Position numbers and translations under genes: made by a program. Positions 23,778 through 36,199 of a stretch of DNA of 64,000 bases are shown piece by piece. This DNA comes from Onchocerca volvulus (taxonomy: Eukaryota > Nematoda > Chromadorea > Rhabditida > Onchocercidae): positions 13,318,898 through 13,382,897 of the forward strand of contig HG738139.1 in assembly GCA_000499405.2 (NCBI GenBank), read 5' to 3'. How positions within the stretch are numbered: position 1 is the first letter of the stretch; every line of letters starts with the position of its first letter. A model generated the notes under the pieces. The model was not told where the DNA came from, searched no databases, and worked only from the letters and a program-made list of their open reading frames with translations.

Positions 23778-26700
23778 ATGATGCGTAATATTTTACTATC
23801 AACAATTTGGTTTCATATTTTGGAATTGATAAATCGATGTAACGCATGTTTAGCAACTCACGAAGTTGGAGTAGCAAAATTACATGTAACCACTTATAAT
23901 CCTCGAACTCCAACAACAACAATTAAACCAAATATGGAATGTTTCCCATTAGCCAGGTCGAATATTTCGATAATCATTTTTAATTAAATAATTAAAAATA
24001 TAAATATTCGCTGTTCATTTTGACACAACTTTTCAAGTTCTTACCGATTGATTTGAAATATTGATCCAACGTTTCATTCGAAAAGTCGCTTGTTTTTATA
24101 TAGATATATTTGCTTTGTAACAGATAAAAGTAATTGGGCAGACTGAACCTATTTACCATGCCTATTTTTTGTAATAAAGTGTGAGGCAAGCCAATCATAA
24201 GATGACATGTTGAGAAGAAGCCCTGAAGGATTTAAAAAGTCAGGATTTCGGATTTTTAGTTAGTTTTAGTCACACAGTTCAACAGCAGCAAGATTTCAAG
24301 TTTGATTTCAAGTTCAATTACAAGTCAACTTCTATTTTGTGGCGACATGTAAAGACATTAAAATTAATTACAAATATGCATGTCCAGCTACAGAACGATC
24401 AATCAGCTGAAATATTATCACATCAATTACTGGATGGTTGATCGGACTTCAAGATATATTTCATTGCCTCGTTACTTCTACAATTTAGTGATGTTAAAAG
24501 AAATTGATTGAAAAAGTATTTCCCAGCATTAAACCAATTGTAAGAATCATGATTGGCTGAACGAACTATTCTTGCGGCCAAAAACAAAGACGTCCGGCGA
24601 ACTTCATAATATTATTCAGTCTAACATTCAAAGCGAGGCAGTAACATATAAGTTCTTCGAACTGTTATGGAAGCAGATGAAGCGGTTCATTATCCAACAG
24701 AATTTTTGAATTCACTCGATCTGCCAGAGATGCCTCTGCACGTATTACAGTTGAAAGTCGGCGTGCCAATTATCATGTTGCCAAATATCAACCAGCCAAA
24801 ATTTTGCAGCGGAATGCGCTCGCAGTAAAAAAATTAATGGGCAATGTCGTAGAGGCTGCAATCTTGGCAGAACTTTTCAAAAGTGAAGATATCCTCATTC
24901 CTTGCATTTCTATGATTCCAATGCACATCCCATTTCAATTTAAGACATTATTCCCTGCATCCTTTATTGCTTGGCGTTGGAAGTCGTTGAAATAAGCTGG
25001 CACTGTTATCGCAATGGAAATTAAAAGGCAAGATTACGTAAGATTAAAAATGGAAAGCAGAGCACAGATTATCAAGTGTAATCACTATCAACAAAATTCA
25101 GGCCAATCTTTCGGAGATTTAAAGATTTTGAATAAACGTTTACATTTTTGTTTATATAGATCACCTGGACCGGCCCTGCGAAGCATGGCCAGGTCCAGCT
25201 AATTTCTAATATTTTTATAATAAGGAAGGAATATTGAATTAATAAGCAAATTGAAAGTCATTAAGTGATTTCAATCTAATATTCAAAAGTCGGGACGCGA
25301 AACACAAACATTGGTAGCAGAAATCTTTTGATAAAGAAATTAAGAGTAATAAAAGATATTTTTCAATTAATTATTTTATAGACAAAAACGTGATGAATCT
25401 TCCTATTCTTCCTCTTCATCCATTCATAGTTTGTTGAATTTGCCAAAGCATTGTTTACCAGAAGATTATCTAAAAACTGCGATTGCTGAAATGAAGGCAG
25501 GTTTGGTACAACCAGTTAATCAATCCTCTGACTTAAAAGAGGAAAGAAATGTACTTTTTCCGTTATCAATCTCGAAACATCCAGCAATTGCAATCGAACA
25601 TCACACTATCAACGATCATAATGATAATTCTGAGCTTTTATCTTCTAAACATTCGACTGAAAAATGTTAGTTCATATTTCTGAAAGCTATGATTTCAAAA
25701 CAAAAAAATTATGAAACTTACAAATTTGAAATTTTTAATTTTGAAATCACGTATTTTTAGTTCCCTTTTTATTTTCTACTCTTCAAAATAGATTATTTAC
25801 ATATTTTTTAAAGATGTTTGAAAAAATCTTTTTAGTATGTCAAGATTTTGAATGGGAAGGACCAGTTTTTCTCCATAATCAATCATTAAAAATGACAGTA
25901 CCATATTGCTATAAGGTATGAAATTTTTTAAATTTTTGGAGAATATATTCATTAGTCAGTTATAAATACGAATTATTATTGTTAGTCAGGAAGAATTTAG
26001 GTAAGAAATCTTAAATAGTTATTGTATAATATACAATTCTATTACAGAATGAACTATTTTGAGATTTCTTACCTTAACTAAGTTTGTTACCTGAGTTTTT
26101 GAGTTTTTTACCTGAATTTAGGTATCATTATCTATTTTCCAGTATGTTGCAAGTATTGATGAAGAAACGGATGAATTAACCAGATTAACGCAAAAAAGTG
26201 CGCATGAAAAATGTCATTCATATAACGGTAAAAATGGTGGATCATCTGATTTAGTATCGATTCATTCAAATGATGAAAATTATGAGTTACAAAGTATGAA
26301 ATTGTGATTTAAATTTTGATTTCAAATTTAATGAATATTAAGAATTTCATGGAATTTATATTTAGATGTCGACAACTTTCATGTTTTTTAAAGCATATAT
26401 GCTCTTGACTTCATATTTCTTCAACTACTTTTCTCCTAATTTAATTTTCTGTAAAAGAAAATTTGAGTGAAAGAAAATTCATCTCGACAGATGGCCACAT
26501 AAATGGATCATATGAAATTAATTTTTGATGAAATTTGAAATAAATTTCTGAAAATGATTCTCACGAAAAAAAAAGATTCTAAATTGTACTCTTATGAAAA
26601 TGGAATTTCTTGCAAAATTTTCCCATCAAAATTCATTAATTTCAGGTACATTATCATTTTTTGGCTGGAAATCAGCATGGATTGGCTTAGCTTACGACAA

Positions 26701-26875
26701 TGTACGAACAACTTGGCATTGGCTAGATGGCACAACTTTGTCATTTTCAAAACTTTTACTTCGCAATCCAACCCAACACTGCGCAATACTACTAACTAAT
26801 GGTTCCTGGATCTCGGAAGATTGCAAAAGTCAGTCTGTGTCAAATTTTATTTGTAAAAAACGAGCAATTGCATAA
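23778..26875 (+). CDS. Secreted C-type lectin-domain protein, 307 aa
   Basis: Five exons join in phase: 23778-23956, 25382-25665, 25836-25915, 26143-26293 and 26646-26875. The N-terminus is signal-peptide-like ([20 protein letters not shown]). A linker of about 120 residues follows, rich in Ser, His and charged residues and with a TTT/PTTT stretch. Exons 3-5 form one C-type lectin-like domain. Visible landmarks are [17 protein letters not shown], then [10 protein letters not shown] and WHWLDGT. The final cysteines appear in [15 protein letters not shown] and NFICKK. The EPN/QPD and WND calcium-binding motifs are not evident, so Ca2+-dependent sugar binding is doubtful. Intron 1 is long (about 1.4 kb) because it holds a Helitron remnant. 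Confidence 0.9.
24350..25202 (+). mobile_element. Decayed Helitron: PIF1-like helicase remnant with 3' terminus
   Basis: Inside intron 1 of the lectin gene, reading frames broken by stops and shifts still spell Helitron helicase blocks in the right order. Blocks seen are [20 protein letters not shown], then [26 protein letters not shown] and [18 protein letters not shown]. After a shift near 24812 the frame gives [16 protein letters not shown] and [11 protein letters not shown], then SGQSFGDL. The 3' end shows an imperfect hairpin, CTGGACCGGCC (25165-25175) pairing with GGCCAGGTCCAG (25187-25198), followed by CTAA and T. That matches the hairpin-CTRR end of Helitrons. The element is inactive. 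Confidence 0.87.
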
Positions 26876-29804
26876 AATATTAATTTTGAAATTCATTGAC
26901 AAGCACAATTTTATTGTTAGATGAATATTTCTGTCCTGATAGCCACTCGATAGCGCTATGCTTAAAAATAGCAATATTGATCGATTTATTGAGCAAAATA
27001 AAAATTCAATGTTTCTTGGATCGATCAAACTAATTCGTTCGACACATTTTCTTTGCCAATACTGCTGCTTGTAATAGTCATTGATTTAAATAAATTTTAA
27101 AAATTCTGATGAACAAGCAATGTTTAAGCATAAATTATTCTTAGTAAAGAGAAACTTATTTGTGTGATTGCCATCTTTCGTGGTTTTATTTTTGAGATTA
27201 TAAAGAAAGACAATTGAAATCAATGAATTCTCTTTATATTATTACAGGAATTAAATTTTTTTTAATTTCGAAATTAAATTTCGAATTTCTTTAGTCGAAA
27301 TTATTGTCATCATTACATTTGTCACAGGAAATAATAAGCCACTGAAATTATTTTTCTGCCGGATTTCTCTGATGCATAAATTTTATTTGTCAATTTTTAG
27401 ATAAATCTAAAATTATATGTTACTTTTTTTTAGATCTAAAATTATATATGTTAATCAATCATTATCATTTACTGTTAAAATGTTTTTGAAATTGCGATAC
27501 GGTGATATATTCAATCTTTCTGAATCAAAATATTCAATTTTTTTTTCTTTTTTTTTAAATTCATTTTGGCATTTGAGGATGACAAAAATGATAAACAAAG
27601 ATATCAGTGATTCCTTGATGGGTAATAATTCGGAAAGTATGCCTTGTTTTGTTTGAATTTCATGCTTAATTGCTAATATAGCCGCAATTTTGAATTGAAG
27701 TCAAAGAATTGCAACAAATTATCAAGCAAGATTTAAAAAAAAAAAAAAAAAAAAAAAAAGATTTTATGAAGGAGAAAAAAAAAACATAATTTTCGTTGAA
27801 TTAATTGAAAATTTCTTTGGAAAACAACAATTGGTTATGCAAAATCATATCAAAATACTAATTAAAAATCGAAAGTTTTATTAAAAGTCAGAAATATTTC
27901 TGTTTATTTTTAGAATGCACAAAACAGACAAATTAGATTCAATTTTTTTTTTTCTCAAATACATTTAGTTACTAACCATTGATATTTCATTAACATGTTC
28001 GATAATTAATTAAATCAATTAAAACTTTATACAATAAAATGTTATAACTTAGTTCTATTTCAACGTCTAGGGAACGTTATAACTCAGTTCTATTTCATCA
28101 ATTTAATTTTTAATTAATTTAATCTATTCTATTTGTAAAACTCCCGGAATGTATTTAATTAATATGTGAAATATAATTATAATCTTGATTATTCCTCAAG
28201 AATCTCACATTCAGTAATAGAGGTAATCTTTCAATTCTTTAATTCGAATCAGATCAATAATATTTATATTTGTTCTAGATAAAGATGACCTATTGATTTG
28301 TCAAATATTAGCTTGATTAGATATTTTTGATATGAGTAATTAGATTCTTGTAAAGGTTAAGAATTTTAATGGATGCACAAATATCGCAAATAAAAGAACA
28401 ACGATTGAATAGTTGGAAAGGAAATTTTTTTTTAATATAAAAATTTTTTAATTATTCCGATTTTTTTTTTTTTGATTTCATCTAATCCATGAAACAAAAT
28501 AGAAATTATTTCGAATATTAATGATAATTTTTTGTGACAGCATAAAAAAATTTAATTTCAAATTTTGGAAAATTTTGAGTTTTTTGAAATATTATACTTC
28601 GAAATGATTCTTCGTGGATACAAAATGATTTAAGTGTTGGAAGAATTTTCAAGCTCAGCTATTTGTCATCGAATAATGCTCGAATATCTCGAGAATATGT
28701 ATTCGTCGATATTGTCCGGCGTAAGGTCAAATGTCACGAACTATACAAAATCGCCTAATATAACTAACGTTTGACATTCAAATAAGAGCTAATTTTGATT
28801 TCACTATATTCAATTATAAATAATTTCTATTTCTTCTTGGATAATCTTTTCCTCTCACTTCAATGATTCCATAAGAATATGTCCTGAAAAGGCCTTTTTT
28901 GGTGCGAAATTATCAATAATTTAGTAAATTCGAAAGATTAAAAGAAAGGACAGGTTATTCGAGGAATCCCGGGATTTCCGGGAAGTTATAATTTGAGAAA
29001 TAATATCTGTTTTGCCAAGTAAATTGATTTATACTGTTGTTTCCTTTGTTTTTTCGCTATTTGAATTCGTATTAGTTTCGCAACGAAATTCCTATAAAAC
29101 AACGCTGCAATTACGGTATCGAGCGCTAGAAGAAGAAATTCAAATTTGTCGTGTGGGAGATTACAATGAGATTACAATGGATTATTGCGTTACGCGCTAA
29201 GTTTGGGTACACGTGGGGGAGGCGCGTACGTGAGAAGCCACGTGAAATATTCCGCATACTTCTTGGCTTTTTAAATTTTTTTCCGTTTCTGTTTAGGGGA
29301 AGAAATAAGTAGTTTACGTTGAGAAGTGTTACTACAGCTTAGTAGTACTTTTTTAAATTAGTGGAATTTATAAAATATATTACTATTTCTGTTTTATGAA
29401 ATATTTAAATAATATATATTGTTATTTATATGTATAAATTTCTTAGTGGAAATTTCATATTTCTATTTTTTTAAAATGAATCATCGTTATATGATTATTA
29501 TTATGGTGACTCTAGTAACAATATAGTTATGCCAGTGCAAGGGAATATGATGAAAGGCCTATTTTGATAATCGATAAAAATCAGGCAGATATATCTTCAT
29601 TCGTAAGGAAATATCAGTATTATAAGATATCTATTATAAGAAATGTTAGTATGAAATAGAATAATATTTGCAGGAGACAGTAATAAATGGAGTTGCGGTT
29701 TTTTTGTAATCCTTTGTAATGAAAAGTAATATTCAAATAATCTCTTTCAGGCAGTCATTTTATCAACAATTATTTTAACATACTATCGAAGGTTTTCAGA
29801 TTAA
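26876..29804. other. Intergenic, no gene recognised
   Basis: AT-rich. A 45-bp unit (TATAACTTAGTTCTATTTCA type) occurs twice near 28040-28105. A short less AT-rich stretch near 29190-29250 has several CACGTG/ACGTG motifs. Open frames at 27417-27656 and 29012-29200 lack splice or family support. The region should include the kinesin promoter. Confidence 0.5.
29798..29799 (+). promoter_or_regulatory. Probable trans-splice acceptor before the kinesin ATG
   Basis: TTTTCAG lies five bases upstream of the kinesin start codon at 29805. The position and consensus fit spliced-leader addition, or the end of a 5' UTR intron. Confidence 0.55.
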
Positions 29805-32800
29805 ATGTCAAATTCACGAAAGTACGTTTCCTAATCATTTACTGAAATTTCAGATTTTAATCTCATGTCAGTTAGAGAGATTTTGGGAAGGGAAGAATAG
29901 CGATCTTGATAACCTTTAAAATGCTTCGAAAATGAGTATTTTTTGGAAAATTCACTTGGTTTTCGGTAAATGGAGAAGCTGAGAGGGAAAGTTCTTGAAT
30001 AAGTTGTTCATTATGATTGAGCACTGAGTATTCAAGCATTATGATTGATCAATTCAATGCTTTAGACGTGCTGGCACACCGTCACGACGAGGTGGTAAAC
30101 GAACAGATAAAAAAGAAAATGTGGAAGTAGTTTGTCGTTTATGTCCATATAAAGGCAACGATCCTTGCTTGATACCAATCGACGATGAACATGTTCGATT
30201 TGTGCAACCTGCTTCCATGCAGTCTAGGAATGGAATACAGGTAGTTAAAAGATTTTTTCTATTCCATTATTAATTGGATCAATTGTCGTTGAAATAAGAA
30301 TTATGTAATTGTTATGTGCTAGTAAACTGTAGCATCCATCATAGGCTATTGAGGTTTTCCTTTATCTGACATTAAGTTGTTTGGTCAAAGTTTCATTAGC
30401 AAGTTGTAATATAATAATTTACTAAATCGTTCCTTTTTATTTATAGATATTTTAGGCATGTCATATTACTGAACTTTGACCAGTTGATTTATTGATTTTC
30501 AGGTGGAGACTATTTACAAATTTTCATACGTCTTTGACGAAAGTGACAGTCAGCGAGTCGTCTTTGAATGTACTGCTTTGGATTTGATCGGAAATCTGAT
30601 ACGTGGAAAAAATTCACTTCTTTTTACTTACGGAGTTACTGGAAGTGGTAAAACTTACACAATGACTGGAAACACAGAGGTGAATTGTTTGTCTTAACCT
30701 TTTGTTTCATTGCAAAAACCAAATTCTCAATGTATTATTTTTTATTTTAATGAAACATCAACGTTTTTCCTCATCTTTCTGCTCTCTCAAATTTCATGCG
30801 TGTTTTAAATGTCGAATAATTCTTTCCGTTACGTCAGGTTTCTTTTCATTTTGGTAAAAAGAAATTTGATAATGTTATATATATTTTTTTAATGAAGCTT
30901 TTCAAAGCAACTTTTACAGGAAGAGTCGATTGGGATTCTTCCACGTACTCTTGATGTCATATTTAATTCGTTGATCAATCGCGTAGATAAATGCGTTTTC
31001 AAACCAGATGGACGTAATGGTTTTACTGTGCGTGATGAGTTTGAATCGGCAATTGCTCGTCGACGTTTAGAACTCGAGCGTTCCGATAATGGAATGGAAT
31101 TAGCAAATCGTTATGTTGAACGTCGAAGGGTAATTTTCAGTTTTATATAACACTACTTTTTAAATAAATTCTTGATTGGTTGATATCAGCTACTTTTAAC
31201 AATCTTTAAATCAAAGATTATGCTTTAGTCGAAGAGTTTATTTTAATATTTTTATTATTCTAATCGTAAGTATGTAAAATATTGTAATATGTTTTTATTA
31301 CTACAGCCTATGAATCAAATCGAATAAAGAAAAATTTAGGTTAGTGGTGCTAATCCGGATTTGGCATGTGCAGTGTTCGTTTCCTATATCGAAATTTATA
31401 ATGAAGTTTGTTATGATCTCCTTGAAGAACCACTCCTCAAAGCAGATGGTACTAAGTGAGTTTTGCTGTAAGTTTTTGCAACACGCAATTGAAGAGTAAA
31501 AGATAATAAGGATGAGTTTCTCTAATTGTTTTTTGTATTTCAGTATATGGAAAAAACGATAAATAATATTTTGTAGATATAAAAATAAGTAATTATGCTT
31601 ATCAGTATTTGAAAGCGTTGAATGAACTGAGCATTGTTGTCTTGTTAGTCTAGTAAATCATGAACAAAGATTTCGATTTATCAATTTTTAGAACACTTTC
31701 TGGTAAGGATATCAAACTCGGTGCCAATAATATGTTTTACGTAGGTAATGCAACTGAAGTTGAAGTGGATTCAAGTGATGAGGCATTAGAACAATTCTAC
31801 AGAGGTAAACATTTTTAATTTTATCATATCTTTTTGCTCTATATATTTATAAGCTATTGTTCAATCTGACATAGACTTGCTGGAAAACTGTCTATTTAAT
31901 TCAGTTCATTCCCTCATGAAATTCTGTGAATATTTCGTTGTTGTTGAAATTGGCAAAATTTAAGAACTAACAATACATCTTCACCTTTTGTGATCATAAA
32001 AAAAAAGTAACTCAATAAGAGAGCATTATAAAGTTCCTCATTTACCAAACTCTGAATCCCTCTGTATAGCACTCTTCAAATCAGATTTTAGAAAGCTAAA
32101 ATAGTCTAATCCAGAATTCAATAAATTGGTACCAGTTAGAGAAGAATTATTAAAAACAGCATAGCGTAAATCAGTTTTTTCAAAAGTTGCCTTATTTAAA
32201 TTAACATTTACAAACTTTGTTCTACTCAACACTGAACCAGAAAAATCAGCAATTCCTAGATTCATTTCCTTAAATTCAAAGTAAGCATAACGCATGACGA
32301 ATCCTTTATTCTGCTATTTTTCCAAAATAATCCATGCTTGTTCTACCTGAGATAAATGCCAATATGCTTTTCGTGTTATCTTTAAATAGAAAAGAAGAAA
32401 GATGATAAACCGATAAGGACTGCCTGTATAGTGCTGCCTGTAAACCATATTAAAATCGCCCTCTGTATGAGATACTCCATATAGAATCATTATTGGATTA
32501 GCTATATAAAAAAGTATTTGAGATATAGTAATTAAATTAAATATGCTACTAATGCTGTTAATCATTCAATTGCGATGCAACATGCTTTTACGAACTTTTT
32601 CTAGTTATTCATAATGCTCAGACTGTTTAAAATCACAGTAGAAGCAAAAGCAAGAAGAAAGAAAAAAGCGAGAATAAGAGAGCTTCTTGAAACATATGGG
32701 TTCTTGTGCTTTGATATTATCAAAAATAAATCTGAAGACATGTCTTGCTAATTGATCGAACAATTTTGATAATAATGGTTCTCTTCTTTCAGGACAAGAG

Positions 32801-35800
32801 AGACGACGTGTCGGTGATACGTTACTAAACAAACAAAGCAGTCGTTCACACTCCATATTTAATATTCGTGTCGTAATGGCACCTTGTCTCCCAGATATAT
32901 GTTATCCTGATCCGGATCCTACCAAAGTACTTAATCATATAATAAGGAGCCTATGTATAGAAAAGATTTGACATCTTGAATTTATCAGAATAAATATTTT
33001 TCATAGATACATGTGAGCCAGTTATCACTAGTTGATTTGGCTGGATCGGAACGGACAAAAAGAACAGGCAATGAAGGAGCGCGCCTTATTGAAAGCGGCA
33101 AAATAAATCAAGGACTTTCAGTTCTCCGTCAATGTTTCGAGAAGTTACGGTAAGTGAAAACTCCCACAGAACTATTTTAGTAGGAGATATTTTCAGATCA
33201 ACTACTTTCTCTTTTGACATTAACATCACTCTAAATGTTCAGTACATACAAGAATAAACATATTAGAAATTCTAAAAATCATTTCCGATGATTATAACCA
33301 TTCCAAAAAATTTGCATAAAACTAACGATGTAATTTTTATTAATACTAAAATTTTCATAATGTTGTTCGAGAATTTGTTAATTATATTTTGATTAAAATA
33401 CGAGGTATGAAGAATTGTAGACATAGAATTGACGAAATTTTGAATATAAAAAATACGCTTATAGGGACAATCAGTTGCGTGACAAAGCAGCTACAATTTC
33501 GTATAGAGATTCGAAAATAACACACTTATTCAAAAATTCTTTCGAAGGAACTGGAAAAGTGCGTATGATTATTTGTCTAAATCCAAAGCCAGAAGATTTC
33601 AATGAGAATCAAGTGAGTAATTTATTATGCTTTGCCGTCTTGTCTTATCACACTCTTCTGAGATTCAATAACTTCAAAAAAATGTTACAATTTCATGTAA
33701 CAATTTTTCTTTCAATTTTTCTTCTACAATTTCATGTCAATCTTGTTTTTATTACAATTTGTATTTAGGGTGTATTAAATTTTGCGCAGTTGTCGAAGGA
33801 TATTGCAGTTTCGGAAGGAAACGAAGTTTTGCCACCGTCTCAATCCGGTTTTCCTGTTAGTCGTCGTGATTTCCTGAAATGGTTGAACAAATTAGGCTCC
33901 ATAAATATCTCGGTTAGCTTATTTGCTTTTCTTTGTTGTTTTTAAATCATATGGTGACAAGTTCCCGAAATACATGTCTTATCATCTTTTAGGACAAAGA
34001 GGTATTGTCCTTTCCATCACCACCACCATTCACTATTTCTGGTTCGGAAGATGCTGAATCGATAGCGCGTTTACGTGATTATTATCAACACATTGCACAG
34101 GAACGTGGTTCTTTGCAAGAAATATTTGAACGTAAAGGTAAGTATTCACATTTTTTTGGACTTTTAATTTTTATTTCCCAGAGTTTGTTTTTTATTCCAT
34201 TCATGGATGTCGATGTTTTGTTAGAATGATCTCCAAATCTCTGATACTAGTTAAATACTTGAAAAGGTTACCTACAGTTCTGTCAGATGCAAGCTCTAAC
34301 TAATATTGGGAACATGCTGCTTAAATAGTTAAATAATGTTGTATTATATTTTCACTCATTCAAGGGACTTACCTGTCGCAGTTTAATGTTCTCTTTCTGA
34401 ACAAAATTAGATAAATATCAAAAATATTTACTTCTTTACAGCGGCTGAAATGGAGCAACAGTTGCAGCGAGCTTTGTGTACTGTTGATCTCCAAGAAGTG
34501 CGCATTGAAGAACTTGAAGAAGAGAGGGATGAAACGGAACGACTTTTGTCAACATTAACATATAAACTGAAGCAGATGCGGGTGAATTCTCAGTTCTCTC
34601 TAGCTGCAATAATTTGTTGTGATTTTGTTTAAATTAAGTTTTCGAAACTACTCCATTACACTTTTCTTGATTTGTAGCGTGAAAACTTGATTTTACGTCA
34701 ACGTTTGGAGCATTGTGAATTGGAAGAGAACGACAAATTAAATCAAGAAGAAGAACATAGACGACGTGAAAGATTGTACCAAGAACAGCTTCGTAAAAAA
34801 GAGAAAACACTCCATCAGGTTAGTAATTTTATGAGATAATATAATAATTAATTGTTCATTGGAATAACTCTTTATGTTGTTTAAAAATTATTGAAGTTTT
34901 AAGGTGCGTGAAATATGCGATAGACCGCTTATTTCATCAACTAAACGTTTCAAAAGCATTGAAAATATTCATAATACACCCACAGCAGCTGATGTTGATT
35001 TGATCAACAGTGACAAGGTTAGCTCTTTTATTGCATTGGATTTCAAATTTTTATCACACCGTTTTAGTAACGGATTGTAATGTACTAGCTGTTGAGGGAA
35101 ATTAAAATTTCTCTTTTCTGGAATTAAATTCAAATATTTTGCTAATTGGTCTTTTTTAAAAATTTTGTAAATAGATTTATTTTGGAATTGTCCTAGCAAG
35201 ATATTTAAGTTCTCTCTTCAAATCCAGAACACTCAATTCCCTTTAAAGCGATAATTTTGTGTAAGATGTATTGTTTAAGACCATGCAGAATGAAGAATTG
35301 TCCACACCTCATCGTGTTGCGCTTGCAAGACAGAAGTGGGAAGAGCGAACTGCGAATCAAAACGTAAATTAATCAAAAAATATTTTGAAAATTCTAGTTT
35401 GAATGATTATAATTATAAAAGAGATTTTAATAAATGGAGCAAGTATAAAAGTAAAATATCTATGACATTTATAAGAATATGATCTTATAAATAGGATATC
35501 TGTTTCTAGGCTTCAACGAAAACTCGCACTGGATATTATAATACACGATTTCACAGACGGTCCAAAAGTGCGAATTGTAGAGTGATTGATCACCAGCCTC
35601 GAAATCGCATTCCGGAAGGAACTATCTTGCAACCACGAATGCCGAGATTTTGTAAAACTACGAACAAATTAAACGCGGAAGAACTGAAAAAATGCTCCGA
35701 TTATGTGTTGACACATCAAGAGGTTGATCAAAAAGGTTGTCTCACTACACATGTTGTTAAGGTATTCTTTTCAATACGTACATTTCAAAGAAATGTTAGA

Positions 35801-36199
35801 TGATTCAGGGTTTAAAATCTAATATTTGAAACATAAAATTTAATCGTCAAAACAGAATTATTCGTTTGATTGTTTCGTTTAGTTATTCAATTCAATGTGT
35901 CTTCTGATGATGGCTATGAATTATGCATCAGATAGGCATTTGATTATGGGATTATGATCCCACTCAAGAATTCTTTTTAAAAGCGATAATTTGGCACTTT
36001 GCAAAATTTTCAGATTTGAGTAATGTATTAGTTATTATATGAATAATGAAGTTAAAATATTTCTCATTATTTTAAAAAAATAAAAACTGACTAATGAAGT
36101 TCTTCCTGCTAGGGTGAATGTATCCCAACTTCTGGAGGAGGTACAGCAGTACGTTTCAATGATGTTGAACGATTGTCACATGAATCACCAAAAGTTTAA
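29805..36199 (+). CDS. zen-4: Kinesin-6, ZEN-4/KIF23 (MKLP1) homologue, 779 aa
   Basis: The motor of the centralspindlin complex, which with CYK-4 bundles midzone microtubules for cytokinesis. Seventeen exons join in phase: 29805-29821, 30066-30240, 30503-30679, 30920-31129, 31340-31455, 31692-31804, 32793-32926, 33007-33149, 33465-33612, 33769-33912, 33993-34137, 34442-34581, 34678-34818, 34904-35017, 35280-35363, 35510-35761 and 36113-36199. They give 779 residues, close to my recollection of C. elegans ZEN-4. The 17-nt first exon supplies MSNSRK, giving a ZEN-4-like start. The P-loop GVTGSGKT is at 108-115, SSRSH at 285-289 and DLAGSER at 324-330. A charged coiled coil spans roughly 430-560. 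The C-terminus has the conserved MKLP1 tail ([38 protein letters not shown]), the ARF-binding region of KIF23. Exon 4 is the long kinesin-6 insert in the motor domain. Intron 6 holds a bacterial gene fragment. Confidence 0.95.
32038..32741 (-). pseudogene. Bacterial pentapeptide-repeat gene fragment inside a kinesin intron
   Basis: On the strand opposite the kinesin, within intron 6. Codons from 32295 down to 32038 give about 85 residues. About twelve successive five-residue units have alternating Phe and Leu at the central position ([45 protein letters not shown]). This is the right-handed beta-helix pentapeptide repeat, common in bacteria. The same frame continues upstream from 32565 with two hydrophobic stretches and is broken only by one TAG (32314-32316). 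A further hydrophobic frame (32601-32741) lies upstream in another phase, consistent with a frameshift. The layout fits a decayed bacterial membrane protein with a pentapeptide tail. A Wolbachia-type endosymbiont is the likely donor by inference. The intron (988 bp) is longer than most others in this gene. Confidence 0.8.

Noticed and set aside
32605..32856. Minus-strand open frame across kinesin exon 7
   Set aside because: Its upstream half is the antisense of a conserved kinesin exon (SSRSH motif), so it is a shadow there.
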